A stretch of DNA of 14,809 nt, from NCBI GenBank assembly GCA_016795125.1, contig JAEUIG010000774.1, positions 1 to 14,809 of the forward strand, written 5' to 3'. Positions 1 to 6,556 of the stretch are shown here, piece by piece. The notes beneath the pieces were generated by a model. That model ran no database searches. It was given only the letters and a program-made list of their open reading frames with translations, and was not told where the DNA came from. This DNA is from Planctomycetaceae bacterium. GTDB taxonomy: Bacteria > Planctomycetota > Planctomycetia > Planctomycetales > Planctomycetaceae. Position 1 is the stretch's first letter; each line of letters opens with the position of its first letter. A program made the position numbers and the translations under genes.

Positions 1-1
1 A

Positions 2-508
2 CAGGCCGCCAGCTGGCAGCCGCAGGTGACGACCGTCGACCTCACCTACCGCCCCGATCTCGGCACGCGCGAATCCGTCGAACGCGATCGCACCGAATGG
101 CTGGCCAAACAACAGGCGGCCGAACAGGAGGGGAACGCCGACGCGGCCCGCGACGCCCGCGCCATGGTCGAACGCTCCACCCGCCGCCTCACCCGGATCG
201 CCACGCTCCCGGAAGCGACCGCGTACCCCTATCCCATCCGCGCCTGGCGCCTGGGAGACGCCGTCTGGCTCGCGCTCGACGGCGAACACTACAACATCCT
301 GCAGCGCGAACTCCGCGCCCGGTTCCCCCGCACCCCGCTCATCATCGGCACCCTCGCCAACGGCTCCAATGTCTGGTATCTCCCCGACGCCGACTCCTAC
401 GGCAAACCCGGCCTCTACCAGGAAGAAGCGTCAGTCCTCGCCAAAGGTTCGCTCGAACAACTCATCGACGCCAGCACCGCCGCCATCCGCCGGCTGCTGG
501 ACGAATAG
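2..508 (+). CDS. Neutral/alkaline ceramidase-like protein, C-terminal part (5' truncated)
   Basis: The frame is open from the left edge; a GTG at 26 is available but is probably internal, since codons upstream of it (reading Q-A-A-S-W-Q-P-Q) continue the same protein. About 168 residues are visible. The block around I-R-A-W-R-L-G-D-A-V-W-L-A-L-D-G-E-H-Y followed by T-L-A-N-G-S-N-V-W-Y-L-P and G-L-Y-Q-E-E resembles the end of the catalytic domain of neutral/alkaline non-lysosomal ceramidase family proteins, in which a similar 'GE.Y' stretch and 'LAN....YLP' stretch occur. Those enzymes hydrolyse the amide bond of ceramide-type lipids and are usually exported. The zinc-binding N-terminal half and any signal peptide lie outside the window, so activity cannot be judged. 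An amphipathic, charge-rich helix (E-Q-E-G-N-A-D-A-A-R-D-A-R) precedes the domain block. The family call is from recognition only; a different esterase or amidase cannot be excluded. Confidence 0.6.
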   Translation, partial: QAASWQPQVTTVDLTYRPDLGTRESVERDRTEWLAKQQAAEQEGNADAARDARAMVERSTRRLTRIATLPEATAYPYPIRAWRLGDAVWLALDGEHYNILQRELRARFPRTPLIIGTLANGSNVWYLPDADSYGKPGLYQEEASVLAKGSLEQLIDASTAAIRRLLDE

Positions 509-837
509 AACGCAGATGACGCGGATTAAGAGCCTGTCCGAAAACCGGAATGGGGTGGCCGGGGCTGGACCGAAGGGAAGCCCCGGTGTGTTTTCGCCGG
601 GGTTTCGCGTTGCTTCAACCCCGGCCACCCAGCTGGCTTGCAGTTCTCGGCTAGGCTCTTGAGAGATTCATGCCGATCAGGAAAGACTTCACGCCGAACT
701 GCATTCAGCGCCACCGGGGTCGTAACATCCCCCAGCAAGCGCGACAGGTCAGTATCATCTTCGTTCCCTTCGTTTCCTTCTGTTCATTTCCTTTTCTTTA
801 TCTGCGGCAATCTCTTGTATCTGCGTCATCTGCGTTC
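508..837. repeat. Gap bounded by a 19-bp inverted repeat
   Basis: The left arm gaacgcagatgacgcggat (508-526) and the right arm atctgcgtcatctgcgttc (819-837) are reverse complements with one mismatch in 19. They sit at both ends of the non-coding stretch between the ceramidase-like gene and the dehydratase gene; the left arm even overlaps the upstream stop codon (506-508). Inside are a nested palindromic element (526-662) and a pyrimidine-rich tract around 765-800. I see no convincing gene in it: the small frames here have no recognisable domain. I recall similar 'tctgcgtcatctgcgtt' sequences as dispersed intergenic repeats in planctomycetes and other environmental bacteria, but this was not checked. 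Confidence 0.6.
526..662. repeat. MITE-like nested palindromic element (about 137 bp)
   Basis: Terminal arms ttaagagcct (526-535) and aggctcttga (653-662) match as inverted repeats at 9 of 10 positions. An internal perfect 12-bp inverted repeat follows: gggtggccgggg (553-564) against ccccggccaccc (619-630). A still more central hairpin pairs ccccgg (581-586) with ccgggg (597-602). The three nested pairs are collinear, so the whole block can fold into one long imperfect stem, as expected of a MITE or large REP-like element. No transposase and no clear target-site duplication are visible. Confidence 0.55.
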
Positions 838-852
838 CATCACTGAGACCCC

Positions 853-2031
853 ATGAAAATCACCGCGATCGAACCGCTCGTCTGTCACGCCCGGATGCGG
901 AACTGGGTGTTCGTCAAGGTCGTCACCGATCAGCCCGGCCTTCACGGCTGGGGCGAAGCCACGCTGGAGTGGCACACGCGCAGCATCGTCGCGGCGATCG
1001 AAGACCTCGCCCCGCTGCTCATCGGCGAAGACCCGCGCCGCGTCGAACACCTGTGGCAGATGATGTACCGCCAGCATTTCTGGCACGGCCACGGCGTCGT
1101 GCGGTCAACCGCCATCTCCGGCATCGACATCGCGCTCTGGGACATCGCCGGCAAGATCGCCGGCATGCCCTGCTCGCAACTCTGGGGCGGGCCTGTCCGC
1201 GACTACATTCGCACCTACTGCCACCTCGGCGGCGGCAAGATGGAAGACTTCTATGAAACACCGGTCGACGACGCCAAACGCTTCGGCGAACTGGCCAGCA
1301 AGGCCGTCGCCGACGGGTACACCGCCTTCAAGTCGATGGCCGTCCCTCCCACGATGCCGCTGGAAGGACTGCGGCCGGTTCGCCGCGCCGAAGCCGCCGT
1401 CGCCGCCATGCGTGACGCCGTCGGCGACGACATCGACATCATGGTCGACTGCCACGCGCGGCCGACACCCGCCATGGGACTCAAGTTCGGCCAGGCGCTC
1501 GATCCTTACGGCCTCTACTTCTTTGAAGAACCCTGCTGGCCGGAATCCGTCGACGGACTCGCGATGATCAACGCGGCCATTACCACCCCAGTCGCCACGG
1601 GAGAGCGCGTCACCGAGCTGTCCGCCTTCCGCGAGCTGTTCGCGCAGCGCGCCTGCGAGGTCTGCCAGCTTGATCTCACGCACTGCGGCGGATTCACCAA
1701 CGCCCGTCGCATCGCCGCGCTCGCCGATGCTCACCGCATCTCCCTCGCACCGCACAATCCGCAGGGACCGGTCAGCACGGCCGCTTCGCTGGAGTTCGGC
1801 TTCTCCCAGCCCGGCTATATCATCTGCGAAACCGTCCACGCCGACGTCCCCTGGCGCCAGGACGTCGTCACCGAAGGTTACGTCATCGAACCCAATGGCC
1901 GCATCGTCCGCCCCAACACCCGCCCCGGCCTCGGCATCGAGATCAACGAAGCCGAAGTCAAGAAGCACCCCTTTCAGCAGGAGCTGCTCCAGCGAGTCTT
2001 CTACCCCGACGGCGCCGCGGGCGACTGGTGA
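853..2031 (+). CDS. Mandelate racemase/muconate lactonizing enzyme family, D-galactonate dehydratase-like
   Basis: A 392-residue enolase-superfamily enzyme that probably dehydrates an acid sugar to a 2-keto-3-deoxy sugar acid in the cytoplasm. The N-terminal capping domain (about 1-120) begins M-K-I-T and contains W-G-E-A (33-36) and the D-I-A-L-W-D-I-A-G-K helix. The barrel follows. The expected metal ligands are visible: Asp199 in V-D-C-H, Glu225 in F-F-E-E-P, and Glu251 in T-G-E-R. His201 of the D-x-H motif and His301 of A-P-H-N-P-Q-G-P match the His pair used by galactonate dehydratase, and the C-terminal R-P-G-L-G-I-E-I closes the fold. Length and motif order fit DgoD-type enzymes closely. 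The exact substrate (galactonate or another aldonate) is inferred. ATG at 853 has no clear Shine-Dalgarno sequence. The gene stands alone between a repeat-filled gap and an opposing toxin-antitoxin locus. Confidence 0.85.
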   Translation: MKITAIEPLVCHARMRNWVFVKVVTDQPGLHGWGEATLEWHTRSIVAAIEDLAPLLIGEDPRRVEHLWQMMYRQHFWHGHGVVRSTAISGIDIALWDIAGKIAGMPCSQLWGGPVRDYIRTYCHLGGGKMEDFYETPVDDAKRFGELASKAVADGYTAFKSMAVPPTMPLEGLRPVRRAEAAVAAMRDAVGDDIDIMVDCHARPTPAMGLKFGQALDPYGLYFFEEPCWPESVDGLAMINAAITTPVATGERVTELSAFRELFAQRACEVCQLDLTHCGGFTNARRIAALADAHRISLAPHNPQGPVSTAASLEFGFSQPGYIICETVHADVPWRQDVVTEGYVIEPNGRIVRPNTRPGLGIEINEAEVKKHPFQQELLQRVFYPDGAAGDW

Positions 2032-2065
2032 CGGGAAATCGCGGCGAATCGGTCACCGCGTTGGC

Positions 2066-2284
2066 CTACACGCCCTCCCACTCATCCTTGGCGATACCAC
2101 CCTGACGCAGGATTCGGGTGAGGAGTTCTCGACCGATATCACCCTGATGCGGGTTGGGAATTGTCAGAGTTCGATCGCCGCGCACCATGAACTGATGCTT
2201 GCCGCCTTAGAAAGGCCCCTCAAATCCCAAGCGGCAAAGTGTCTCGACCAGAACTCGTCGTTTGATCGGCCCGAACGGAGGCAT
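2066..2284 (-). pseudogene. hicA: HicA toxin, disrupted by an in-frame TAA
   Basis: Reading down from an ATG at 2284-2282, which shares one base with the hicB stop, the frame encodes a small HicA/YcfA-type mRNA interferase of 72 codons ending with TAG at 2068-2066. Codon 26 (2209-2207) is TAA. Before it the product reads M-P-P-F-G-P-I-K-R-R-V-L-V-E-T-L-C-R-L-G-F-E-G-P-F. After it the frame continues G-G-K-H-Q-F-M-V-R-G, then T-I-P-N-P-H-Q-G-D-I and L-L-T-R-I-L-R-Q-G-G-I. The L-x-x-L-G-F start, the G-G-K-H core with the presumed catalytic His (codon 30) and the L-x-x-I-L-R-Q-x-G-I end are the family signature, so everything but one codon is intact. A serine codon TCA would be one base away. 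Restart at codon 33 would lose the His, so the toxin should be inactive unless this is a sequencing error or readthrough occurs. Confidence 0.8.
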
Positions 2285-2529
2285 CAGATTGCCACTTCTT
2301 TGACAGCGAGACTGATGCCGTCAAATTCCGGCAACTCCAGATGCCGATGGACCCGGAACAGTACCCAATCTTCGAGCGCTTGTTCGAGTTCATCACGGCA
2401 AGCTTCCAGCGTCGTTGCATTCGAATAAACACCCGGACAATCCGGTATCTCGCCGTAGAAACTGCCGTCGTCCGACAGCAGTTCGTATCGCGCACGACGC
2501 AGGGCGACTTTCAAGTAAGCGGTCAGCAT
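2284..2529 (-). CDS. hicB: HicB-family antitoxin
   Basis: An 81-residue protein of the HicB type, the antitoxin that binds HicA and usually represses its own operon. The partial RNase-H-like fold is recognisable: a strand with Y-E-L-L-S-D-D-G-S-F-Y-G-E-I-P-D-C-P-G-V-Y, then the A-T-T-L-E-A-C-R-D-E-L-E-Q-A-L-E-D-W helix and the L-P-x-x-D-G-I end. ATG at 2529 is preceded by an AGGA-type Shine-Dalgarno sequence in about the right place. The stop overlaps the hicA start by one base, so hicB comes first and hicA second, an order known for many hic loci. The protein is short and lacks a separate C-terminal DNA-binding extension, as in compact HicB proteins. The locus is visibly less GC-rich than its neighbours, which suggests acquisition. 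A possible -10 TACACT lies at 2571-2566 on this strand. With hicA broken, HicB is an orphan antitoxin. Confidence 0.85.
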   Translation of the reverse strand: MLTAYLKVALRRARYELLSDDGSFYGEIPDCPGVYSNATTLEACRDELEQALEDWVLFRVHRHLELPEFDGISLAVKEVAI

Positions 2530-2707
2530 GATTCCTGCCTCGAACAGCTACGTTCCTTAATGTTCAGTGTACCACGATGCCCCGATTGATTCGCGTCTTT
2601 CTCGGTTCCTTCTCTTCTCAATGACCGCCGATTCCACCCGCGCAATCTTGCCTCGGATCGTATCAGTCGGGAAACTGAATCAATCGCCCCGCCAACGGAG
2701 CTTCCCC

Positions 2708-3949
2708 ATGACGCTGCACCGCTGGTTCATGCTCGTCGCGGTAGTTTTGCTGACCCTCGCAGGGTGCGGAAGTTCGCCCCCCAGTTCTCCGCCGCCCGGA
2801 TCGGAACCGCCCCCCTCCAGTCCGCCGCCCGCAACGACCGCCGCCGCACCCGCTCAGCAACCCGTCGCCGGCACTCCCGCCAACAAGCCCGCGCCCGCCC
2901 CGCGCACACGCCCGCTGCCTGATGTGCCCGAATCGCACAAGTTCCAGGTCGGCACGGACATCCCCAATTTCGACGTCGTGCCCGCGTCCGACCCGCGGTC
3001 CGGCGCGCTGGTGGCACTCGTCGAGCCCCCTCTCGGCTTCGACAGTTCGATGGTCGCTCTCGAGATGCCCGCCGGGACGGCGCCTCAAGCAGCGTCCGGC
3101 GGCGCACCCGCCGGATTCACCGTCATCCGCGACGCCGGTCTGGCCGAAGACGGCCTGCCGCAGCGCATCCGCTGCGACAAGGACGGTTCGGAAATGACAC
3201 GCGTCCCCGCCGGACTCTTCCTCCAGGGCGCCGACAACGCGGAACCGAATGCCGCGCCGATGCATCCCGTCGAACTCAGCGGGTACTACATCGATGTCCG
3301 GGAAGTCACCGTCGGCCAATACCTGAAATACTGGAAGGAACTGCGCCCCACTCCCGGCCGCGCCGCCAACGAAGACGCCCCCGCCGACATGCCGGCCGCC
3401 GGCATCAGTTGGCGCGACGCCGACGGCTACCTCGAATGGGTCGGCAAGGAACTCCCGACCGAAGCCGAGTGGGAGAAAGCCGCCCGCGGACCGAACCAGT
3501 TCACGTACCCGTGGGGAGACGGCCGCGTCCTGTGGCACATGCCGCGCACTCCCGCACAGATCGACCTCGTCGGGTCGTACCCCGCCGACCGCAGCATCTA
3601 CGGCGTCTTCGACATGGCGGGCAACGCCCGCGAATGGTGCGCCGATTTCTACGCCGACGACGCCTACCAGCAGGCCGCAGGCACAACCGGCGCCGTCGTC
3701 ACCGACTGGACGGGTCCCAAGGCCGCGTCCCCGCCCGGACATCGCGTCGTCCGCGGCAACGCGCCGGGCTGGCAGCTCTGGCACCGGGCCAGCTCGCCCA
3801 TGCTGGCCCCCGCCCCCGACATCGGCTTCCGCGGCGTCCTCCACTGGCCGTCAACCGCCGGCAGCAATAGCGCCGCTGGCGAAACGCCCGATTCGAACGA
3901 ACCGCCGCCCACCAACGCCCCGCGCCGCGAACGCCGCCGCGCGAATTGA
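2708..3949 (+). CDS. SUMF1/FGE-type domain lipoprotein, probably non-catalytic
   Basis: The frame is open from 2567, but the ATG at 2708 is the better start: GGAG at 2697-2700 lies 7 nt upstream, and the product then begins with a lipoprotein signal whose lipobox is L-A-G-C (Cys20). A Pro/Ala/Ser-rich linker (about 21-75) follows, then an SUMF1 (formylglycine-generating-enzyme-type) domain at about 155-380. Its hallmarks are M-T-R-V-P-A-G-L-F-L-Q-G (163-174), Y-Y-I-D-V-R-E-V-T-V-G-Q-Y (193-205), L-P-T-E-A-E-W-E-K-A-A-R (249-260), Y-P-W-G-D (267-271), D-M-A-G-N-A-R-E-W (302-310) and G-F-R-G (373-376). In true FGE two cysteines sit in the stretch before the final GFR motif; here that stretch (350-375) has none. 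Formylglycine generation is therefore unlikely, and a ligand-binding or structural role on the cell envelope is more probable. Total 413 residues with a charged, Arg-rich tail. It converges on the operon to its right. Confidence 0.8.
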   Translation: MTLHRWFMLVAVVLLTLAGCGSSPPSSPPPGSEPPPSSPPPATTAAAPAQQPVAGTPANKPAPAPRTRPLPDVPESHKFQVGTDIPNFDVVPASDPRSGALVALVEPPLGFDSSMVALEMPAGTAPQAASGGAPAGFTVIRDAGLAEDGLPQRIRCDKDGSEMTRVPAGLFLQGADNAEPNAAPMHPVELSGYYIDVREVTVGQYLKYWKELRPTPGRAANEDAPADMPAAGISWRDADGYLEWVGKELPTEAEWEKAARGPNQFTYPWGDGRVLWHMPRTPAQIDLVGSYPADRSIYGVFDMAGNAREWCADFYADDAYQQAAGTTGAVVTDWTGPKAASPPGHRVVRGNAPGWQLWHRASSPMLAPAPDIGFRGVLHWPSTAGSNSAAGETPDSNEPPPTNAPRRERRRAN

Positions 3950-3957
3950 ACGGCGAG

Positions 3958-3982
3958 CCGGGCGGCGTCAGCCCCCGGTTTC
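3958..3982. repeat. Short dispersed repeat, copy 1
   Basis: Contains ggcggcgtcagcc (3961-3973), shared exactly with a second copy at 12765-12777. The flanks are also alike: cc plus one base before, and two pyrimidines then cgg and a T run after. It fills most of the 53-bp gap between the two converging genes. The arms ccggg and cccgg allow a small hairpin. I recall this motif as a common planctomycete intergenic repeat, which is not checked here. Confidence 0.5.
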
Positions 3983-4002
3983 TGCCGACGACCGATGCGA
4001 AA

Positions 4003-6495
4003 TCACGCCAGCTTCAGCAGCTTCCGCGTCAGCCATTCCGCGCACAAGAGTCCGACCAGCAGGTACAGCACCCACTGCCGGTCCCACAACTCGCGCAACT
4101 GCTGATCGATGATGATCTGCTGCCCCATGTTCGGCAGCAGCGCCGGAATCCGCGCCGCCGCCTCGTCGATCGGCACGTATGCGCCCCCCGTGCCTTCCGC
4201 CAGTTGCGTCAGGACCGCCATATTCTGTCGCAGCTCGGCCATCTCCAGCGCCGGCAACAGCACGGAGACGTCTCCCGTCAGCACGTTGCGCGTGTCGGGG
4301 ATCGTCAGCTCCAGCTTGTACCGCCCGGGCACCGTGGCCAGGAGATCGCCGGTGTATTCCGAAGGCCGGTCGATGTCGCGCTCGAGCTGCAGCGGCGGCA
4401 CCAGCGGGCGGCCGGTCGGATCAGTGACCTGCATCGTCACCTGCGCATCATCCAGCGGCTGGAACTGCGAATTGAGCAGCCGCGCCCGGATCGGCACCGT
4501 CTGGCCGACGTCGTACTCACGGCCTTCCATGATGAGCATGCTCCCCTGCACGCCGCGCCGCGTCCGACCTTCGCCCGCCTTGCGCACCAGCTTGATCCAG
4601 AACCGGTCATAGAACGACTCGTCCACCGCCCGCAGCCGCCAGATCTCCGGACTCCCCAGGTACAGGATGTTCCCCTGGCTGTACCGCTGTCCGGCCAGCA
4701 GCACCGACTGCCCGTCCCGGCCGCGCGCCTGCGGATCGGTGAACTCCGCATACACCGTCGCTCCCCGCTTGCGACCGCGCGTCGGATAGCACTTGAACAC
4801 CCGCAGCCGGCCCCAGATGTCGACGTCCGCAGGCTGATCTTCCAGGCTGAGAAACGCCGCCGCCGTCCCTTCCTGCGTCAGCCCGACGGGAAATGCCTCC
4901 TCGGACCGCTCCCCCGCTCCCAGCCCGCGCACTTCTTCCAGCAGCACCGGGTACAGGTTGGCCAGATGCTCGGTCCCTGCCCGAGCATCCGAGATCGCCG
5001 CCGCCAGTTCCGAGGTGTTCACGTCACCCGCGATCAGGATCAGACCGCCCCCTTCGGACGCCACCCACTCTTCCAGCAGCTCCTGGCTTTCAGACGGAAT
5101 CTGCAGCCAGTCCGGATCGAATGCGATGATGACGTCGTACGCGAACAGTTCCTCCCGCGTCTTGGGGAAGTCGAACAGGATCTCGTGCGAATCCTGACTG
5201 ATGCCCGGGCCGCCCGTCTGCAGCCAGACGTCTACCTGCATCGACTTATGCCGGTGCAGTACGTTCTTCGCAAAGATGTAGTCCCGCATCGGGCCGCCGG
5301 CGACCAGCAGCACCTGCAGCGGCTCATCGAAGACGTTGACGGTCCGCGACACCTGGTTGTCGTCGTCACGGCTCTCGCGAACTCCTTCCGGCGGATGGAC
5401 GACCAGCTGATAGTCGACCGCGCCCTTCCGCTCGGCCGACTGCGTAAACGTCACCACCGCCGGCGCAGTGCCGTCCGGCAGGGTGACCTGTTCCGTGGCG
5501 ATGACCGTCGGCTGCGACTCGTCGGCGTACTGCCGCGTCAAATCCACCTTCACGGTCTGCCTGGCCAGCCCCTGCGCCTGCACGTACCCCGTGATCTCGA
5601 ACGTGTCCTGCCCGTCCCGTGCTCCGTCGGCGCGCGGCAACTGCACGTCCGTCGGCGCGACGATCCGCGCGATCTGCACGTTCACCGGCGGCTGCACGCC
5701 ACCGACGCCGGTCGAAATCAGACGCACGCCCGCCGCACGCGCCCGTTCAATCGCCGGCCGCACGTCGCGCCCCATGTTCGACGCACCGTCGCTGACGATG
5801 ATGATCCCCGACAGCGTCTTCCCCTTGATCTCCGTCAGCAGCGTATCGACCGCATCTCCCAGCCGCGTCGAATTGCCGCGCGGCTGCAGCACCGTGTTCC
5901 AGTCCGGCGCCGCCGGCGACTCCATTGTCGCTGCAACACCTGCGGGGCTGTCGGCGTCGACGTTCTGACGCGGATCATACGCCGTCTCAAACCGGTGCAG
6001 GTTTTCGCTCAGGCTGCTGTCGAACGTGTACAGATCGACGTCATGCGTCTGCTGCAGTGCGGGGATCAACGGCGATTCCGTGAGCACGTCGCGAACGACC
6101 GCCATCCGCGTCTCTGGTTCGGCGCTCCCCGTCTCTCCCGGATCGCGCGCCGGCTGCTGCATCGACGTCGACGTGTCAACGAGAATCGCCACCTGCGACG
6201 GACGAAACGCATCCTTCTGCGTTCGCTCCTGCGGATTGAGCGCAATCACCACGAGCCCGGCGATCACCCCGATCCGCAGCAGCGTGAGCCACACCGTCCA
6301 GCCGCGGGAGAGCGAACGGGTATCCCGGAAGTACATCCACACCACGAACGCAGTCGCCAGCGCAAAACCGGCAAACAGCGACCACTCCCCGCCCGTCTCC
6401 GGCCAGTCCAGTTCCAGCGACGTCGACGTTGTCGCCGGCGCATCGGCAGCCGCCTGCGCCAGCACGCTCAGATTGTGTGCAATGAATCCCGGCAT
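4003..6495 (-). CDS. Large membrane protein with VWA domain and glutamine-amidotransferase-like region
   Basis: An 830-residue membrane-anchored VWA protein, last gene of the MoxR/DUF58/VWA operon. Two N-terminal membrane segments (about 40-56 and 67-86) are followed by a VWA domain whose metal-ion-dependent adhesion site is complete: D107-x-S109-x-S111 (in V-D-T-S-T-S-M), Thr210 in N-S-T-R-L-G-D-A-V, and S-D-G at 235-237. Beta-rich segments follow. A region with L-V-A-G-G-P-M-R-D-Y, D-V-I-I-A-F-D-P-D-W and G-G-G-L-I-L-I-A-G-D looks like the class I glutamine amidotransferase fold, but no catalytic Cys was identified. A last membrane helix lies at about 807-823. The large middle part is therefore probably on the outer face of the membrane. 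The start is the ATG at 6495, 61 bp after the preceding gene. Its role is inferred: a MoxR-associated envelope protein. The specific process is unknown. Confidence 0.8.
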   Translation of the reverse strand: MPGFIAHNLSVLAQAAADAPATTSTSLELDWPETGGEWSLFAGFALATAFVVWMYFRDTRSLSRGWTVWLTLLRIGVIAGLVVIALNPQERTQKDAFRPSQVAILVDTSTSMQQPARDPGETGSAEPETRMAVVRDVLTESPLIPALQQTHDVDLYTFDSSLSENLHRFETAYDPRQNVDADSPAGVAATMESPAAPDWNTVLQPRGNSTRLGDAVDTLLTEIKGKTLSGIIIVSDGASNMGRDVRPAIERARAAGVRLISTGVGGVQPPVNVQIARIVAPTDVQLPRADGARDGQDTFEITGYVQAQGLARQTVKVDLTRQYADESQPTVIATEQVTLPDGTAPAVVTFTQSAERKGAVDYQLVVHPPEGVRESRDDDNQVSRTVNVFDEPLQVLLVAGGPMRDYIFAKNVLHRHKSMQVDVWLQTGGPGISQDSHEILFDFPKTREELFAYDVIIAFDPDWLQIPSESQELLEEWVASEGGGLILIAGDVNTSELAAAISDARAGTEHLANLYPVLLEEVRGLGAGERSEEAFPVGLTQEGTAAAFLSLEDQPADVDIWGRLRVFKCYPTRGRKRGATVYAEFTDPQARGRDGQSVLLAGQRYSQGNILYLGSPEIWRLRAVDESFYDRFWIKLVRKAGEGRTRRGVQGSMLIMEGREYDVGQTVPIRARLLNSQFQPLDDAQVTMQVTDPTGRPLVPPLQLERDIDRPSEYTGDLLATVPGRYKLELTIPDTRNVLTGDVSVLLPALEMAELRQNMAVLTQLAEGTGGAYVPIDEAAARIPALLPNMGQQIIIDQQLRELWDRQWVLYLLVGLLCAEWLTRKLLKLA

Positions 6496-6500
6496 TCAAC

Positions 6501-6535
6501 CACTAGCCTGAAGCGCCAGCGAGGGCGTTTCATCG
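6501..6535. repeat. Short intergenic repeat-like element
   Basis: The gap between the two large VWA genes holds a stretch starting cactagcctgaagcgcc and continuing agcgagggcg. I recognise it as resembling an abundant planctomycete intergenic motif, and it contains a minimal cgcc/ggcg stem. There is only one copy in this window, so the repeat call rests on memory rather than on internal comparison. Confidence 0.35.
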
Positions 6536-6556
6536 ATATCAATGTTTTGGCAAAGC

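Noticed and set aside
369..856. Small frames in and around the 508-852 gap
   Set aside because: They are antisense or out of frame with the ceramidase-like gene or fall within palindromic repeats; none has a domain or a convincing ribosome binding site.
2567..2707. Upstream extension of the SUMF1 lipoprotein frame
   Set aside because: The ATG at 2708 has a GGAG sequence 7 nt upstream and gives a correctly placed lipoprotein signal; the extension would bury it.
2708..3949. Annotation as a formylglycine-generating enzyme
   Set aside because: The SUMF1 core is present, but the cysteines needed for catalysis are absent from the expected stretch.
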